A stretch of DNA of 48,616 bases, from assembly GCA_016795545.1 (NCBI GenBank), contig JAEUGX010000053.1, positions 1 through 48,616 of the forward strand, written 5' to 3'. The translations under genes were made by a program, and so were the position numbers. Positions 34,784 through 46,434 of the stretch are shown in pieces. This DNA is from Opitutaceae bacterium (GTDB lineage Bacteria; Verrucomicrobiota; Verrucomicrobiia; Opitutales; Opitutaceae). Position 1 is the stretch's first letter. Every line of letters begins with the position of its first letter. The notes beneath the pieces are model-generated. The model was not told where the DNA came from. It saw nothing but the letters and a program-made list of their open reading frames with translations, and did no database searches.

Positions 34784-37072
34784 ATGGCCCAGGAATCTCC
34801 GACCCGATTTGAGCCTTTTATCCCCGCCCGGACGCATCTGGCGGAGTTTACGCTGCGCGCCGTGCTGACGGGTGCGGTGCTGGGCATCATTTTCGGGGCG
34901 TCGTCGCTCTACCTCGTGCTCCGGGTCGGCCTGACCGTGAGCGCCTCGATTCCGGTGGCGGTGATCTCGCTCGCGCTGTTCCGCGGGCTGTCCAAGCTCG
35001 GGTTGCGGGATGCGACGATCCTCGAGCACAACATCACGCAGACGGCGGGTTCGGCGGGCGAGTCGGTGGCGTTCGGGCTGGGGGTGACGATGCCGGCGAT
35101 CCTCATCCTGGGTTTCGACCTGGAGCTGACGCGGGTGATGCTGGTGGCGGTGATGGGCGGGTTGCTCGGCATCCTGATGATGATCCCGCTGCGCCGGGCG
35201 CTGATCGTGCGGGAGCACGGCGTCCTGAAGTTCCCGGAGGGCACGGCGTGCGCCGCGGTGCTGAAGGCCGGGGCGAACGCGGCGGACCGGGCGGCGGCGT
35301 CGCCGTCGGCCCGCGCGGAATTTGCGGCCGCGGAGGCCGCCGGGCTCGGCGCCTCGCCGGGCGCGCGGATCGTGTTCACCGGCTTCGGCATCGGCCTGGC
35401 CTACAAGACGCTGATGCAGGCGTGCAAGAGCTGGAAGGACATCCCGGAGAAGGTCTTCGGCGCCCCGCTCAAGTCCGGCTCGGTGGGCATGGAGATCTCG
35501 CCGGAGCTCCTCGGTGTCGGCTACGTGATCGGGCCGCGGATCGCCTCGGTGATGTTCGCCGGCGGCGTGATGTCCTACCTGCTGCTGATCCCGCTCATCA
35601 AGTTCTTCGGCGAGGGCGCGGCCGCGCCCGTGGCGCCGTCGGCCGTGCCGATCGCGGAGATGAGCGCGCACGGCATCCGGAGCGCGTACATCCTCTACAT
35701 CGGCGCCGGCGCGGTGGCGGCGGGCGGCCTCATCAGCCTGGTCCAGGCGTTCCCGGTCATCTGGCATGGGCTCCGGGGCGGGCTGCGCGATCTCGGCATC
35801 GGCCGGGACGGGGCGGAATCCGCCGAGACCCCTCGCACCGACCGCGATCTGTCCATGAAGGTGGTCGGCATCGGCATCGTCGTGCTGATCGCGGGCATCA
35901 TGCTGGTGCCCTCCCTGCACATGAACCTGCTCGGCGCGCTGCTGATCATCGCGTTCGGGTTCCTGTTCGTGACGGTGTCGTCGCGCCTGACCGGCGAGAT
36001 CGGCTCGTCGTCGAATCCCGTCTCGGGCATGACCATGGCCACGCTGCTGTTCACGTGTCTCATCTTCCTGCTCGTCGGCTGGACCGGCGGCGGCTACTAC
36101 GTCACGGCCCTTTCCGTCGGCGCGATCGTGTGCATCGCCGCGTCGAACGGCGGCACGACCTCGCAGGACCTGAAGACCGGGTTTCTGCTCGGCGGCACGC
36201 CGAAGCTCCAGCAGTACGCGATCCTGCTCGGCGCGCTCGGTTCCGCCCTCGTGCTCGGTCCGGTCCTGCTCAAGCTCAACGAGACCGCGCTCGTGTACGT
36301 GCCGGCGGCCAAGGTGGCGCCGGGCCTGGTGGCGCCCGCGGGTGCCGGCGGCGACCGGGAGGGCCTGGTGGGGCCGCAGGCGCGCGACGATGCCGGCACG
36401 TACCGGGTCTGGCACAAGACCGACACCGCGGGCGGCCCGGCCGGCAAGTACCTGGTCGACGACCGCGGGGCGGCGGTGTGGCTGGTGGATCCGGGCATCA
36501 ACGGGGCCTACACCGAGCGCCCTGACGGCAGCACCGTCCGCAAGTTCGACGCCCCGAAGGCCACGCTCGTCTCGTACATCATCAAGGGCATCCTGGACCG
36601 CCAGCTGCCGTGGGCGCTGGTGCTGCTGGGGGTGATGATCGCGGTGACGATGCAGCTGTCCTTCGTCCCGGCGCTGGCGTTCGCGGTGGGCGTCTACCTG
36701 CCGATCTCGTCCTCGGCGCCGATCTTCGTCGGTGGGTTGATCCGCTGGCTGGTCGATCGCCGACTGCGTCGCCAGCCGGCTTACTCCCACCTGGCGGAGG
36801 AGGCGTTCAATGCCGAGAGCGACAAGAGTCCCGGGGTGCTGATGGCGTCCGGCTACATCGCGGGCGGGGCGATCGCCGGCATCGGCATCGCGTTCCTCGC
36901 CGGGGTCATGCTCCGATTCGACACGGCGATCACAAACTGGGCCAAGTCGAGCAATCCCTTCTACCACGGCCCGTGGTCCGACGCCCTCGCGCTGCTGCCT
37001 TTCGCGATACTCTGCGCGCTGCTCTACCTGACGGCGCGCGGGAGCCTGCTGGCACCGGCCCGGAAGCGCTGA
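34784..37072 (+). CDS. OPT-family oligopeptide transporter
   Basis: A 762-residue polytopic membrane protein with about 15 hydrophobic segments. Family marks include FTLRAVLTGAVLGIIFGASSLYLVLRVGLTVSASIPVAV, the GEHNIT-like ILEHNITQTAGSAGESVA block, and FPEGTACAAVL. OPT proteins of bacteria move small peptides, metal-peptide complexes or siderophores with protons. A polar insert at about residues 505-590 (KVAPGLVAPAG to YTERPDGSTV) sits between two late membrane segments and is common in bacterial OPTs. The gene is alone, with about 150 bp on the 5' side and 175 bp on the 3' side holding nothing recognised. Confidence 0.9.
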   Translation: MAQESPTRFEPFIPARTHLAEFTLRAVLTGAVLGIIFGASSLYLVLRVGLTVSASIPVAVISLALFRGLSKLGLRDATILEHNITQTAGSAGESVAFGLGVTMPAILILGFDLELTRVMLVAVMGGLLGILMMIPLRRALIVREHGVLKFPEGTACAAVLKAGANAADRAAASPSARAEFAAAEAAGLGASPGARIVFTGFGIGLAYKTLMQACKSWKDIPEKVFGAPLKSGSVGMEISPELLGVGYVIGPRIASVMFAGGVMSYLLLIPLIKFFGEGAAAPVAPSAVPIAEMSAHGIRSAYILYIGAGAVAAGGLISLVQAFPVIWHGLRGGLRDLGIGRDGAESAETPRTDRDLSMKVVGIGIVVLIAGIMLVPSLHMNLLGALLIIAFGFLFVTVSSRLTGEIGSSSNPVSGMTMATLLFTCLIFLLVGWTGGGYYVTALSVGAIVCIAASNGGTTSQDLKTGFLLGGTPKLQQYAILLGALGSALVLGPVLLKLNETALVYVPAAKVAPGLVAPAGAGGDREGLVGPQARDDAGTYRVWHKTDTAGGPAGKYLVDDRGAAVWLVDPGINGAYTERPDGSTVRKFDAPKATLVSYIIKGILDRQLPWALVLLGVMIAVTMQLSFVPALAFAVGVYLPISSSAPIFVGGLIRWLVDRRLRRQPAYSHLAEEAFNAESDKSPGVLMASGYIAGGAIAGIGIAFLAGVMLRFDTAITNWAKSSNPFYHGPWSDALALLPFAILCALLYLTARGSLLAPARKR

Positions 37073-37247
37073 AGAGCGAAAGGTCCAGCGGTCGAGGGTT
37101 GAGTGACGGAAAGGCCGTGGAACTCAGGAAAGCGGGAAAAGGAATCGCCGGGACGGCTGTGGAAGGCACGTCCGGGTGCATGATCTCGGCGACGGCCTGG
37201 GTCCGATTGAGTTTTAAAGCCGCTCGGCACTCGACGGTCGGACCCCG

Positions 37248-37721
37248 TCATTCCTCCCCGTCGTGGTAGTCGACCTCGGTCAGCCGGAAAAATTTCCGCG
37301 GGCGCCGCAGGCCCCATTTACGGGAGTCCGGATAATAGAAGACGTCGTGGGGCGGATTGTCGGCGATGAGGTAATAGACCAGCGGTTCCGTGCCGGTGTT
37401 GATGAGCTGGTGCGCTTCGCCGGGCGCGTGCATGAAGGCGTCGCCGGCCCGCACCTTCACGCGGCGGTTTCCGGCCCGGGCGACGCCGGTGCCGCTGAGG
37501 ATCACGAACAGCTCCCATTGCTGGAGGTGCAGGTGGTGCGGGCAGGCGGACTTGCCCGGCGGCACGCTGACCAGCTCCAGGTTGAAGGGGTGGCCCCGCC
37601 GGGGCCAGCCGTTGCGCACGTCGCCGATGGCGCCCGAGACATCCTTGTACGCCTGGGCGAACTTGCCCTTGGGCGACTGCCAGCGCTTCCACTGCAGCTG
37701 CGCGATGTTGGTTTTTTTCAT
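37248..37721 (-). CDS. Cupin-domain protein
   Basis: A 157-residue single-domain cupin. Motif 1 is CPHHLHLQQWELFVILSGTG with metal-ligand His and Glu; motif 2 is GDAFMHAPGEAHQLINTG. Small cupins of this type may be metal-dependent isomerases, dioxygenases or sugar-binding proteins; nothing decides the role here. It follows the FAH-family gene on the same strand across a perfect palindrome, so the two may be separately or jointly transcribed. Confidence 0.75.
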   Translation of the reverse strand: MKKTNIAQLQWKRWQSPKGKFAQAYKDVSGAIGDVRNGWPRRGHPFNLELVSVPPGKSACPHHLHLQQWELFVILSGTGVARAGNRRVKVRAGDAFMHAPGEAHQLINTGTEPLVYYLIADNPPHDVFYYPDSRKWGLRRPRKFFRLTEVDYHDGEE

Positions 37722-37742
37722 GCGGGGAAGGGCGGGGAGAAG

Positions 37743-37778
37743 CCGGGGGCGCGGGCGGAATTCCGCCCGCGCCCCCGG
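37743..37778. terminator. Perfect 36-bp palindrome between FAH-family and cupin genes
   Basis: The two 18-bp arms (CCGGGGGCGCGGGCGGAA and its exact reverse complement) meet at an AATT centre. As RNA it would form a very stable hairpin just after the FAH-family stop. No T tract follows, so it may be a terminator, an RNA-stabilising hairpin or a REP-like element. Confidence 0.5.
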
Positions 37779-37787
37779 GAAGTCCGT

Positions 37788-38591
37788 TCAGGCCGGTTCG
37801 TTCACGACGGGATTCGTGAGGGTGCCGATCCGCTCGATCTCCACCGCGAGGGAGTCGCCGGCCTTGAGCCAGACCGGGGGCTTGCGGGCCATGCCGACGC
37901 CCTGCGGGGTGCCGGTGAGGATGACGGTGCCGGGCAGGAGGGTGGTGCTGCCGCTCAGGAATTCGATGATCGTGGGCACGTCGAAGATCATGTCGGCCGT
38001 GTTCGAATCCTGCACGGCCTGGCCGTTGAGCACGGTCCGGATCCGGAGCGCATTGGGATTGGGCAGCTCGTCGCGCGTGACGAGGACCGGCCCGAGCGGG
38101 CAGAACGTGTCGAAGGTCTTGCCGCGGCACCACTGGCCGCCGCCGAACTCCTTCTGCCAGTCGCGGGCGGAGACGTCATTGGCGCAGGTGTACCCCAGGA
38201 CATGCTCGAGGGCGTTGGCCTTGGTGGCGTTCTTGCAGGGCTTGCCGATCACGACCGCCAGCTCGCACTCGAAGTCGACCTGGGTGCTGGCCAGCTTCCG
38301 CGGCAGCTCGATGTTGCCGCCGGGGTTCTGGACCGCGCCCGGACTTTTCATGAAGAGCACGGGCCACTTCGGGATCGGGGAGCCGGTCTCGGCGGCGTGC
38401 TGGCGGTAGTTGAGCCCGATGCAGAGGATCGCGGTCGGCACCAGAGGCGCGAGCAGCTTGCCCGGCGTCACGACGCGGTCGGTCACCCGGTGGGCGCCGA
38501 GGGGGTCGCCCTCGATGGCCAGGGCGGATCCGTTGGATTGCAGCGCGGCGTAGGCCGGGCCGGTGGGGGTGAGGTGGCGGATAAGCTTCAT
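37788..38591 (-). CDS. Fumarylacetoacetate hydrolase-family protein
   Basis: A 267-residue protein of the FAH family. The key blocks are LCIGLNYRQHAAETG, the metal ligands in DFECELAVVIGKPCKN, GYTCANDVSARDWQ, KTFDTFCPLGPVLV and the closing TLLPGTVILTGTPQGVGMARKPP. Members hydrolyse or decarboxylate 2-keto-acid derivatives (fumarylpyruvate, oxaloacetate, 2,4-diketo-3-deoxysugar acids). The last group, for example 2,4-diketo-3-deoxy-L-fuconate or -rhamnonate hydrolases, would suit an L-sugar oxidation route, but the gene is far from the sugar locus, so this is only a possibility. Start at ATG 38591. Confidence 0.87.
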   Translation of the reverse strand: MKLIRHLTPTGPAYAALQSNGSALAIEGDPLGAHRVTDRVVTPGKLLAPLVPTAILCIGLNYRQHAAETGSPIPKWPVLFMKSPGAVQNPGGNIELPRKLASTQVDFECELAVVIGKPCKNATKANALEHVLGYTCANDVSARDWQKEFGGGQWCRGKTFDTFCPLGPVLVTRDELPNPNALRIRTVLNGQAVQDSNTADMIFDVPTIIEFLSGSTTLLPGTVILTGTPQGVGMARKPPVWLKAGDSLAVEIERIGTLTNPVVNEPA

Positions 38592-38653
38592 GTGTAACCG
38601 GGCCAGTCGAAGACGGATCCGGCCGGAAGTCCCGCCCAAAAGTCCGCCGCGGC

Positions 38654-41554
<2,901 letters not shown>

Positions 41555-41723
41555 GCCTGCGGACGGTAGGCTGGCGCCAAGTCGGAGCAACTGCGATTTG
41601 GACGGAAAACCGCGGCATTAAGTCGGATTTGAGGCCGCAACGTCCGGCTAATCCCCAGGAGGATTCCGTCTGGCCTCAACCGAACGAAGTCGCGTCTTTT
41701 CGCGTGATTCCCGGGGCGAATTT

Positions 41724-41772
41724 GTTAGGGACAGGTTAGTGCGAAACGGAGTTAAACGGAGTTAGGGACAGG
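41724..41772. repeat. Short direct repeats upstream of nth
   Basis: GTTAGGGACAGG occurs at 41724-41735 and again at 41761-41772, each followed within a few bases by GTTAGTG. Between them ACGGAGTTA is duplicated. The 49-bp block looks like a degenerate tandem repeat and lies just upstream of the nth start. It may be a remnant of a mobile or REP-like element. Confidence 0.55.
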
Positions 41773-41791
41773 CTGTTAGTGATCGGCAGTC

Positions 41792-42457
41792 ATGACCAAA
41801 CCATTCAACACCAAGCAGACCCGCGCAGCATACGTCGATCGGCGTCTCGAACAGCTTTATCCGGAAACCCCCATCCCACTGGATCACCAGGATCCATTCA
41901 CCTTGCTGGTGGCCGTCCTCCTTTCAGCTCAATGCACCGACAAACGGGTGAATCAGGTGACGCCCCAGCTTTGGGCGTTGGCCGACAATCCTGCCGCTAT
42001 GGCCAAACAGCCGATCGACCGCATTCAGGAGATCATCCGGCCTTGCGGTCTTTCACCCCAGAAGGCGAGGGCGATCAGCGGGCTCTCCCGTCTGCTGCTT
42101 GAGCGCCATGGCGGTGCGGTGCCGCGAACCTTCGAGGAATTGGAGTCGCTGCCAGGAGTGGGACACAAGACGGCGTCGGTGGTGATGAGCCAGGCCTGGG
42201 GGATGCCGGCGTTTCCAGTCGACACCCACATCCATCGCCTGGCTCAGCGGTGGAAGCTGACCGACGGACGCAGTGTCGAACAGACCGAGCGGGACCTGAA
42301 ACGACTGTTCCCTGAAGAGCGCTGGAACCCGCTTCACCTCCGGATCATCTATTATGGCCGCGAGCATTGCACGGCCCGCGGGTGTGACGGCACGGTATGT
42401 GAGATCTGCCGCACGCTTTTCCCGGCTCGGACCAAACCGGTGCCGATCCGCAAGTGA
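41792..42457 (+). CDS. nth: Endonuclease III (DNA glycosylase/AP lyase)
   Basis: A 221-residue base-excision repair enzyme that removes oxidised pyrimidines and nicks the resulting abasic site. The helix-hairpin-helix LESLPGVGHKTASVV holds the catalytic Lys126, and Asp144 in FPVDTHIHR completes the active site. The C-terminal cysteines are Cys193, Cys198, Cys203 and Cys206 (CX4CX4CX2C), not the standard CX6CX2CX5C that binds the 4Fe-4S cluster, so the cluster may be rearranged or absent. The start is ATG 41792. It is followed by a 133-bp gap and the histidine kinase gene. Confidence 0.93.
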   Translation: MTKPFNTKQTRAAYVDRRLEQLYPETPIPLDHQDPFTLLVAVLLSAQCTDKRVNQVTPQLWALADNPAAMAKQPIDRIQEIIRPCGLSPQKARAISGLSRLLLERHGGAVPRTFEELESLPGVGHKTASVVMSQAWGMPAFPVDTHIHRLAQRWKLTDGRSVEQTERDLKRLFPEERWNPLHLRIIYYGREHCTARGCDGTVCEICRTLFPARTKPVPIRK

Positions 42458-42590
42458 TCCAGAACCACAGCCTGCGTTCCCGGACCCGCGAGCTTCTGCT
42501 TCCTCTTTGATTTGCAGTGAATAGTGCAAGAAATGCGCAGCGGAGACCACCCTTCTTTGTGATACTCGCCGTTCAACTACACCCCCCATC

Positions 42591-45089
42591 ATGATCGCAC
42601 TGCGGTTATCAACCCCTTGGCGGATCACCCTGTTCTTTGCTTTGGCCTCGGCGATCTGGATCGTGAGCAGCGATTACTTGTCGTCCCGCCTCGAGCGGCC
42701 GCAGGCGGCGCACTGGTTCTGGGACTCCGCGAAGGGGCTGGCCTACGTCGGCGTGACATCGGGCGTGATTTATGCCCTCACCCGCGAAATGGCCCAACGT
42801 TATGAAGCGGCGGAATCCGCCATGCGCGACAGCAAGATGCGCTGGCAGTTCGCGCTCGAGGGAGCGGGCAACGGCATGTGGGATTGGAACCTCGTGACCG
42901 GCGAGGCGTTCTTTTCCCGGCAGTGCAAGGCGCTCATCGGCTACGAGGAACATGAGCTGGCGAATCACATTGACGAATGGAAAGCGCGAATACACCCGGA
43001 TGACCGCGACGAGGTTTACCGCGAGATCGATCGTGCCTTGGCCAGCCAGAATCATCTCTACTCGTGCGAATACCGCATCCGCTGCCGCGACGGCAGTTAC
43101 AAATGGCTGCTGGCCCGGGGCCAGGTCATGGAGCGCGACCCTTCCGGTCGCCCGCTGCGTTTCATCGGACTGGTGTCCGATGTCTCCGCCCGCCGGATCG
43201 CCGAGCAAAAGGCCAATGACACGCTGAATTTCGTCCAGGCCATCCTCGACGCCAGTCCCATTGGCATACTGACCTACCGACATGACGGCGTATGCCTCAC
43301 GGCCAACGCCACGGCTGCGCGGATGGTGGGAGCTTCGGTCCAGGAACTGACCGAGCAGAATTTTCGCGAGCTGCCCAGCTGGCGCGACTCGGGACTGCTC
43401 GCCGCCGCCGAACGAGCGCTGGCTTCGGGCGAGCCCGTGGCGCACAGTGGCCGGATCCAGACCACGTTTGGGCGTCAGCTGTGGGTCGAGTCGCGCTTCA
43501 CCGTCTTCCAGTATGATGGCCAGCCACACCTGCTCGCGGTGATCCTCGACGAGACCGAACGCAAGCGGGCCGGCGAGGAACTCGACCTGCTGCTGGCCGC
43601 GGTCCAGGCGGCACCCAATGGCTGGGTGGTCACCAAACCCGACGGCATCATTGAGTGGGTGAACCCGGCCTTCACCAAGATCACGGGCTACAGCTTCAGC
43701 GAGGTCGTCGGTCGGAACCCCCGCGTCCTGAAGTCGGGCGAACATACGCCCCAGTTCTACGCGGATATGTGGTCGACCATCCGGCGCGGCGAGGTGTGGC
43801 GCGGCATCCTGCGCAACCGACGCAAGGACGGCTCGCTCTACCATGAGGAGATGACGATCGCGCCCGTGCGCGACTCGCAGGGTGAGATCACCCACTTCGT
43901 GGCCCTGAAATACGACATCTCGGAACAAAAGCGGCTCGAGCAGCAGGCGGCCCGGACCCAGCGACTGGAAAGCATCGGCCTGCTGGCCAGCGGGATCGCC
44001 CACGACCTGAACAACATCCTGGCGCCGGTCCTGCTCTCGATCGAGTTGCTCAAGATCAAGTACCCGACCTCCGACGCGCGCAAGTGCATCGACGTGATGG
44101 AAAACGCCGCCCAGCGCGGCGCCGGCATCGTGAAGCAGGTGCTGACCTTCGCCCGCGGCATCGACGGCGAGCGGACGGAGGTCCGGCCGAAGTACCTGCT
44201 CAAGGATATCGCCCGCCTCGTGGAGGAAACCTTCCCGCGCAACATCAAATGCCAGGTGGAGATCGCGGCGGACGTCTGGAACATGGCCGGTGACCTCACC
44301 CAGCTGCACCAGGTGCTGCTCAACCTGGCGGTCAACGCGCGCGACGCCATGCCGGCGGGCGGTCAGCTGACCCTCGGAGCCGCCAATGTCGTCGTGGAGG
44401 AGACGGGCGTGCGCCTGCACCAGGAGCTGAAGCCCGGACCGTACGTGGTGCTGTCGGTGGCCGACACGGGCACGGGCATACCGCCCGACGTGCTCGAGCA
44501 TATCTTCGAGCCGTTCTACACCACCAAGCCGCGCGACAAGGGCACCGGCCTCGGACTGTCCACGGTTTATGGCATCGTGCGCAGCCACGGCGGCATCGTG
44601 GAAGTGAAGACCGAGCTCGACGCCGGCACCGAGTTCCGCGTGTTGCTGCCGGCCAGCGCGAGCCAGCCGGCGCGCGCGGCTTCCAACCCGCCGATGGCGA
44701 ACAGGCCCGAAGGCGGCGGCCGCTGGGTCTTGGTGGTCGACGACGAGGAATCGATCCGGGTCGTCACCGCCGGCCTGCTGGACGGCTGCGGGTTCGTGCC
44801 GTTGACCGCGGTCGATGGCGAGGACGGCCTGCGGAAATACCGCGAGCACCCGGACCGTTACGCGGCCATCATTACCGACATCATGATGCCGCAGATGAAC
44901 GGTTATGATTTCATCCGGCAGGTGCGCGCCCAGGATCCGGCCGTGCCCATCATCGCGTCGTCGGGCATGACCGGCGACGGCGCTCCCGGCGAGGACCGCG
45001 CGGAACTCTCCCGGCTGGGGGTCAACCACATGCTGGTGAAACCCTACGGTGAAGCAGCCCTGCTCCGCGCCCTGCGCGCCGTCCTCTGA
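42591..45089 (+). CDS. Hybrid PAS-domain sensor histidine kinase with C-terminal receiver
   Basis: An 832-residue hybrid sensor kinase. Two membrane helices at about residues 9-25 and 46-66 enclose a short periplasmic loop. Three PAS domains follow (about 80-200, 212-325 and 328-450; the first and third have clear PAC ends). Next are the dimerisation domain with the phospho-acceptor His471 (ASGIAHDLNNIL) and the ATPase domain with N-box NLAVNARDAMP, DTGTGIPPDVLEHIFEPFYTTK and GTGLGLSTVYGIV. The receiver at about 712-830 has the acceptor Asp763 in IITDIMMPQMNG and Lys in VKPYG. No sensory ligand is suggested by the short periplasmic part, so the PAS domains probably sense a cytoplasmic signal. 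No partner regulator is adjacent; an output by phosphotransfer to a separate protein is expected. Confidence 0.92.
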   Translation: MIALRLSTPWRITLFFALASAIWIVSSDYLSSRLERPQAAHWFWDSAKGLAYVGVTSGVIYALTREMAQRYEAAESAMRDSKMRWQFALEGAGNGMWDWNLVTGEAFFSRQCKALIGYEEHELANHIDEWKARIHPDDRDEVYREIDRALASQNHLYSCEYRIRCRDGSYKWLLARGQVMERDPSGRPLRFIGLVSDVSARRIAEQKANDTLNFVQAILDASPIGILTYRHDGVCLTANATAARMVGASVQELTEQNFRELPSWRDSGLLAAAERALASGEPVAHSGRIQTTFGRQLWVESRFTVFQYDGQPHLLAVILDETERKRAGEELDLLLAAVQAAPNGWVVTKPDGIIEWVNPAFTKITGYSFSEVVGRNPRVLKSGEHTPQFYADMWSTIRRGEVWRGILRNRRKDGSLYHEEMTIAPVRDSQGEITHFVALKYDISEQKRLEQQAARTQRLESIGLLASGIAHDLNNILAPVLLSIELLKIKYPTSDARKCIDVMENAAQRGAGIVKQVLTFARGIDGERTEVRPKYLLKDIARLVEETFPRNIKCQVEIAADVWNMAGDLTQLHQVLLNLAVNARDAMPAGGQLTLGAANVVVEETGVRLHQELKPGPYVVLSVADTGTGIPPDVLEHIFEPFYTTKPRDKGTGLGLSTVYGIVRSHGGIVEVKTELDAGTEFRVLLPASASQPARAASNPPMANRPEGGGRWVLVVDDEESIRVVTAGLLDGCGFVPLTAVDGEDGLRKYREHPDRYAAIITDIMMPQMNGYDFIRQVRAQDPAVPIIASSGMTGDGAPGEDRAELSRLGVNHMLVKPYGEAALLRALRAVL

Positions 45090-45111
45090 AATCAGGACCG
45101 CGGGCCTGCCG

Positions 45112-45147
45112 GTTCCGCTGCCCCTCGCGTCCCGCCGGCAGCGGAAC
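45112..45147. terminator. Inverted repeat after the histidine kinase gene
   Basis: A perfect 11-bp stem (GTTCCGCTGCC / GGCAGCGGAAC) with a 14-nt loop lies 22 bp after the kinase stop and 59 bp before the tRNA. There is no T run after it on the plus strand, so its use as terminator is uncertain. Confidence 0.45.
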
Positions 45148-45206
45148 ATCGGCAACAAAACAGGATTGATTCGCGCCGCTTGCCCGTTAACCGTCTGCCT
45201 CCCTTT

Positions 45207-45283
45207 GGACGCTTAGCTCAGTTGGTTAGAGCACGTGCTTCACACGCACGGGGTCACTGGTTCGAGTCCAGTAGCGTCCACCA
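45207..45283 (+). tRNA. tRNA-Val, anticodon CAC
   Basis: A complete 77-nt cloverleaf: acceptor GGACGCT pairs with AGCGTCC, the D arm is AGCTCAGTTGGTTAGAGC, the anticodon stem CGTGC/GCACG encloses loop TTCACAC with anticodon CAC at 45241-45243, and the T arm contains GGTTCGAGTCC. The discriminator A and an encoded CCA end at 45283. It decodes GUG, a frequent codon in this GC-rich genome. Confidence 0.96.
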
Positions 45284-45439
45284 TTTGGGGTCTACACCAA
45301 AGATTGGGGACAGAGGCCGTGTAGGGGGCAGGGTAGGGTTAATGGTCCGCGCTCAGAGCGAGCCCGGTTGTCGTTCGTTGCTACAAAGTGCCCTTGTTCG
45401 CCGCCGCAAGGGTGCCCGGGCTGTCGTGGCGGGACCCGC
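45284..45439. other. Region downstream of tRNA-Val
   Basis: About 155 bp with no gene. The tRNA gene end is a common integration site, but no repeat of the tRNA 3' end was found in the window, and no integrase gene is present. Several G-rich runs (GGGGACAGAG, GTAGGGGGCAGGG) are the only notable feature. Confidence 0.4.
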
Positions 45440-46318
45440 TCAGGTGGTAGCGCCGCGACCCTGCGCCCGCAGGCGGGTGGGGGAGACCCCGTGGGCGTGC
45501 TTGAAGCGCCGGGAAAAATGATAGGGGTCGGCAAAGCCGACGTGGGCGGCGGTCTCCTTGACCAGCGCGCCTTCCTGCAGGAGATGCTCGGCCGCGAGCT
45601 CCATCTTCCGTTGCATCAGGTAGCGGAACGGGCTGAGGCCGAGATGCTGGCTGAAGAGCTTGCACGCCGCGACCGGCGTCACCCCGGTCTGCCGGGCGAT
45701 GTCCTGCAGGCTTCGGAGCCGGCCGGCGTGGGCCTCGATGAACCGCTTCACGCGCAGGTATCTCTCGTAGCCGGGCGGCGGCCGCCGCGACCGCCGCGCC
45801 AGCGCCTGCCGGATCTTCAGCAGGGTCAGCAGCAGCAGCGCGTCGCAGATCGCGCTCGAGTGCCGCGTGCGCGCCTGGCCTTCGTGGATGACCTGCGCGA
45901 ACAGCGACTCGATGTCGGCCCGCGCCGACAGCTGCACCGCCCGCCCGGGCGCCACTCCCGCCTGGCGCAGCCGGGCGGCGGCGTCGCGGCCCGACAGGCA
46001 GATGAAATACTTCAACAGCCGGCGCACCGGGTCGGTGTGGATCTCGCACGCGGTGTCGCGCTTGTAGGCGAACACGGAGCCCGGCCCGAGCGGAAATTTT
46101 ATCCCGTCCAGCACCACGTGGCCGGCGCCTTCCGCGACGCACTCGATGACGGTGAAGCCGTACTTCCGGCGCCGGATCAGGTAGTCGGGGTTGCACCGCT
46201 CGCGCCCGGCCGCACTGACAGTGCAGCTCTGCCGGCCCGCGGGACGCAGGTTGGGGAAGCAGTAGACGGCGTCGCTGACCTGGGGGGACAGGGGGATGCC
46301 GGGCGGGGAGGCGCGCAT
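45440..46318 (-). CDS. AraC-family transcriptional regulator (second)
   Basis: A 292-residue regulator with a cupin-like N-terminal half ([29 protein letters not shown]) and two helix-turn-helix motifs near the C-terminus: [24 protein letters not shown] and [25 protein letters not shown], followed by SPTRLR. It is divergent from the fucose-isomerase-like gene, with 116 bp between starts, and probably controls it and perhaps the gene at 48193. It is not a close paralogue of the regulator at 25729. No copy of the 37-bp element is present nearby, so the two loci appear separately controlled. Confidence 0.88.
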   Translation of the reverse strand: MRASPPGIPLSPQVSDAVYCFPNLRPAGRQSCTVSAAGRERCNPDYLIRRRKYGFTVIECVAEGAGHVVLDGIKFPLGPGSVFAYKRDTACEIHTDPVRRLLKYFICLSGRDAAARLRQAGVAPGRAVQLSARADIESLFAQVIHEGQARTRHSSAICDALLLLTLLKIRQALARRSRRPPPGYERYLRVKRFIEAHAGRLRSLQDIARQTGVTPVAACKLFSQHLGLSPFRYLMQRKMELAAEHLLQEGALVKETAAHVGFADPYHFSRRFKHAHGVSPTRLRAQGRGATT

Positions 46319-46434
46319 CCCCGCTGGCTAGCAGAGCGGGAAATTTAATCCATCCTTTTGAAAGCAAAGGCATCCCTATCCGCTCGCCCTCGCGGCGCGG
46401 AAGGCGGACCGTGGGGCCAACCCCCTCCACTGCC

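Noticed and set aside
41555..41700. Glycine riboswitch upstream of gcvP
   Set aside because: No conserved tandem aptamer pattern or terminator could be recognised on the minus strand.
45207..45439. Integrated element at tRNA-Val
   Set aside because: No integrase gene and no second copy of the tRNA 3' end were found in the window.
46319..46434. A shared operator between the second AraC promoter region and 48058-48192
   Set aside because: Only a short TAATCC with a nearby CTTT run is common to both; this is too little to call a motif.
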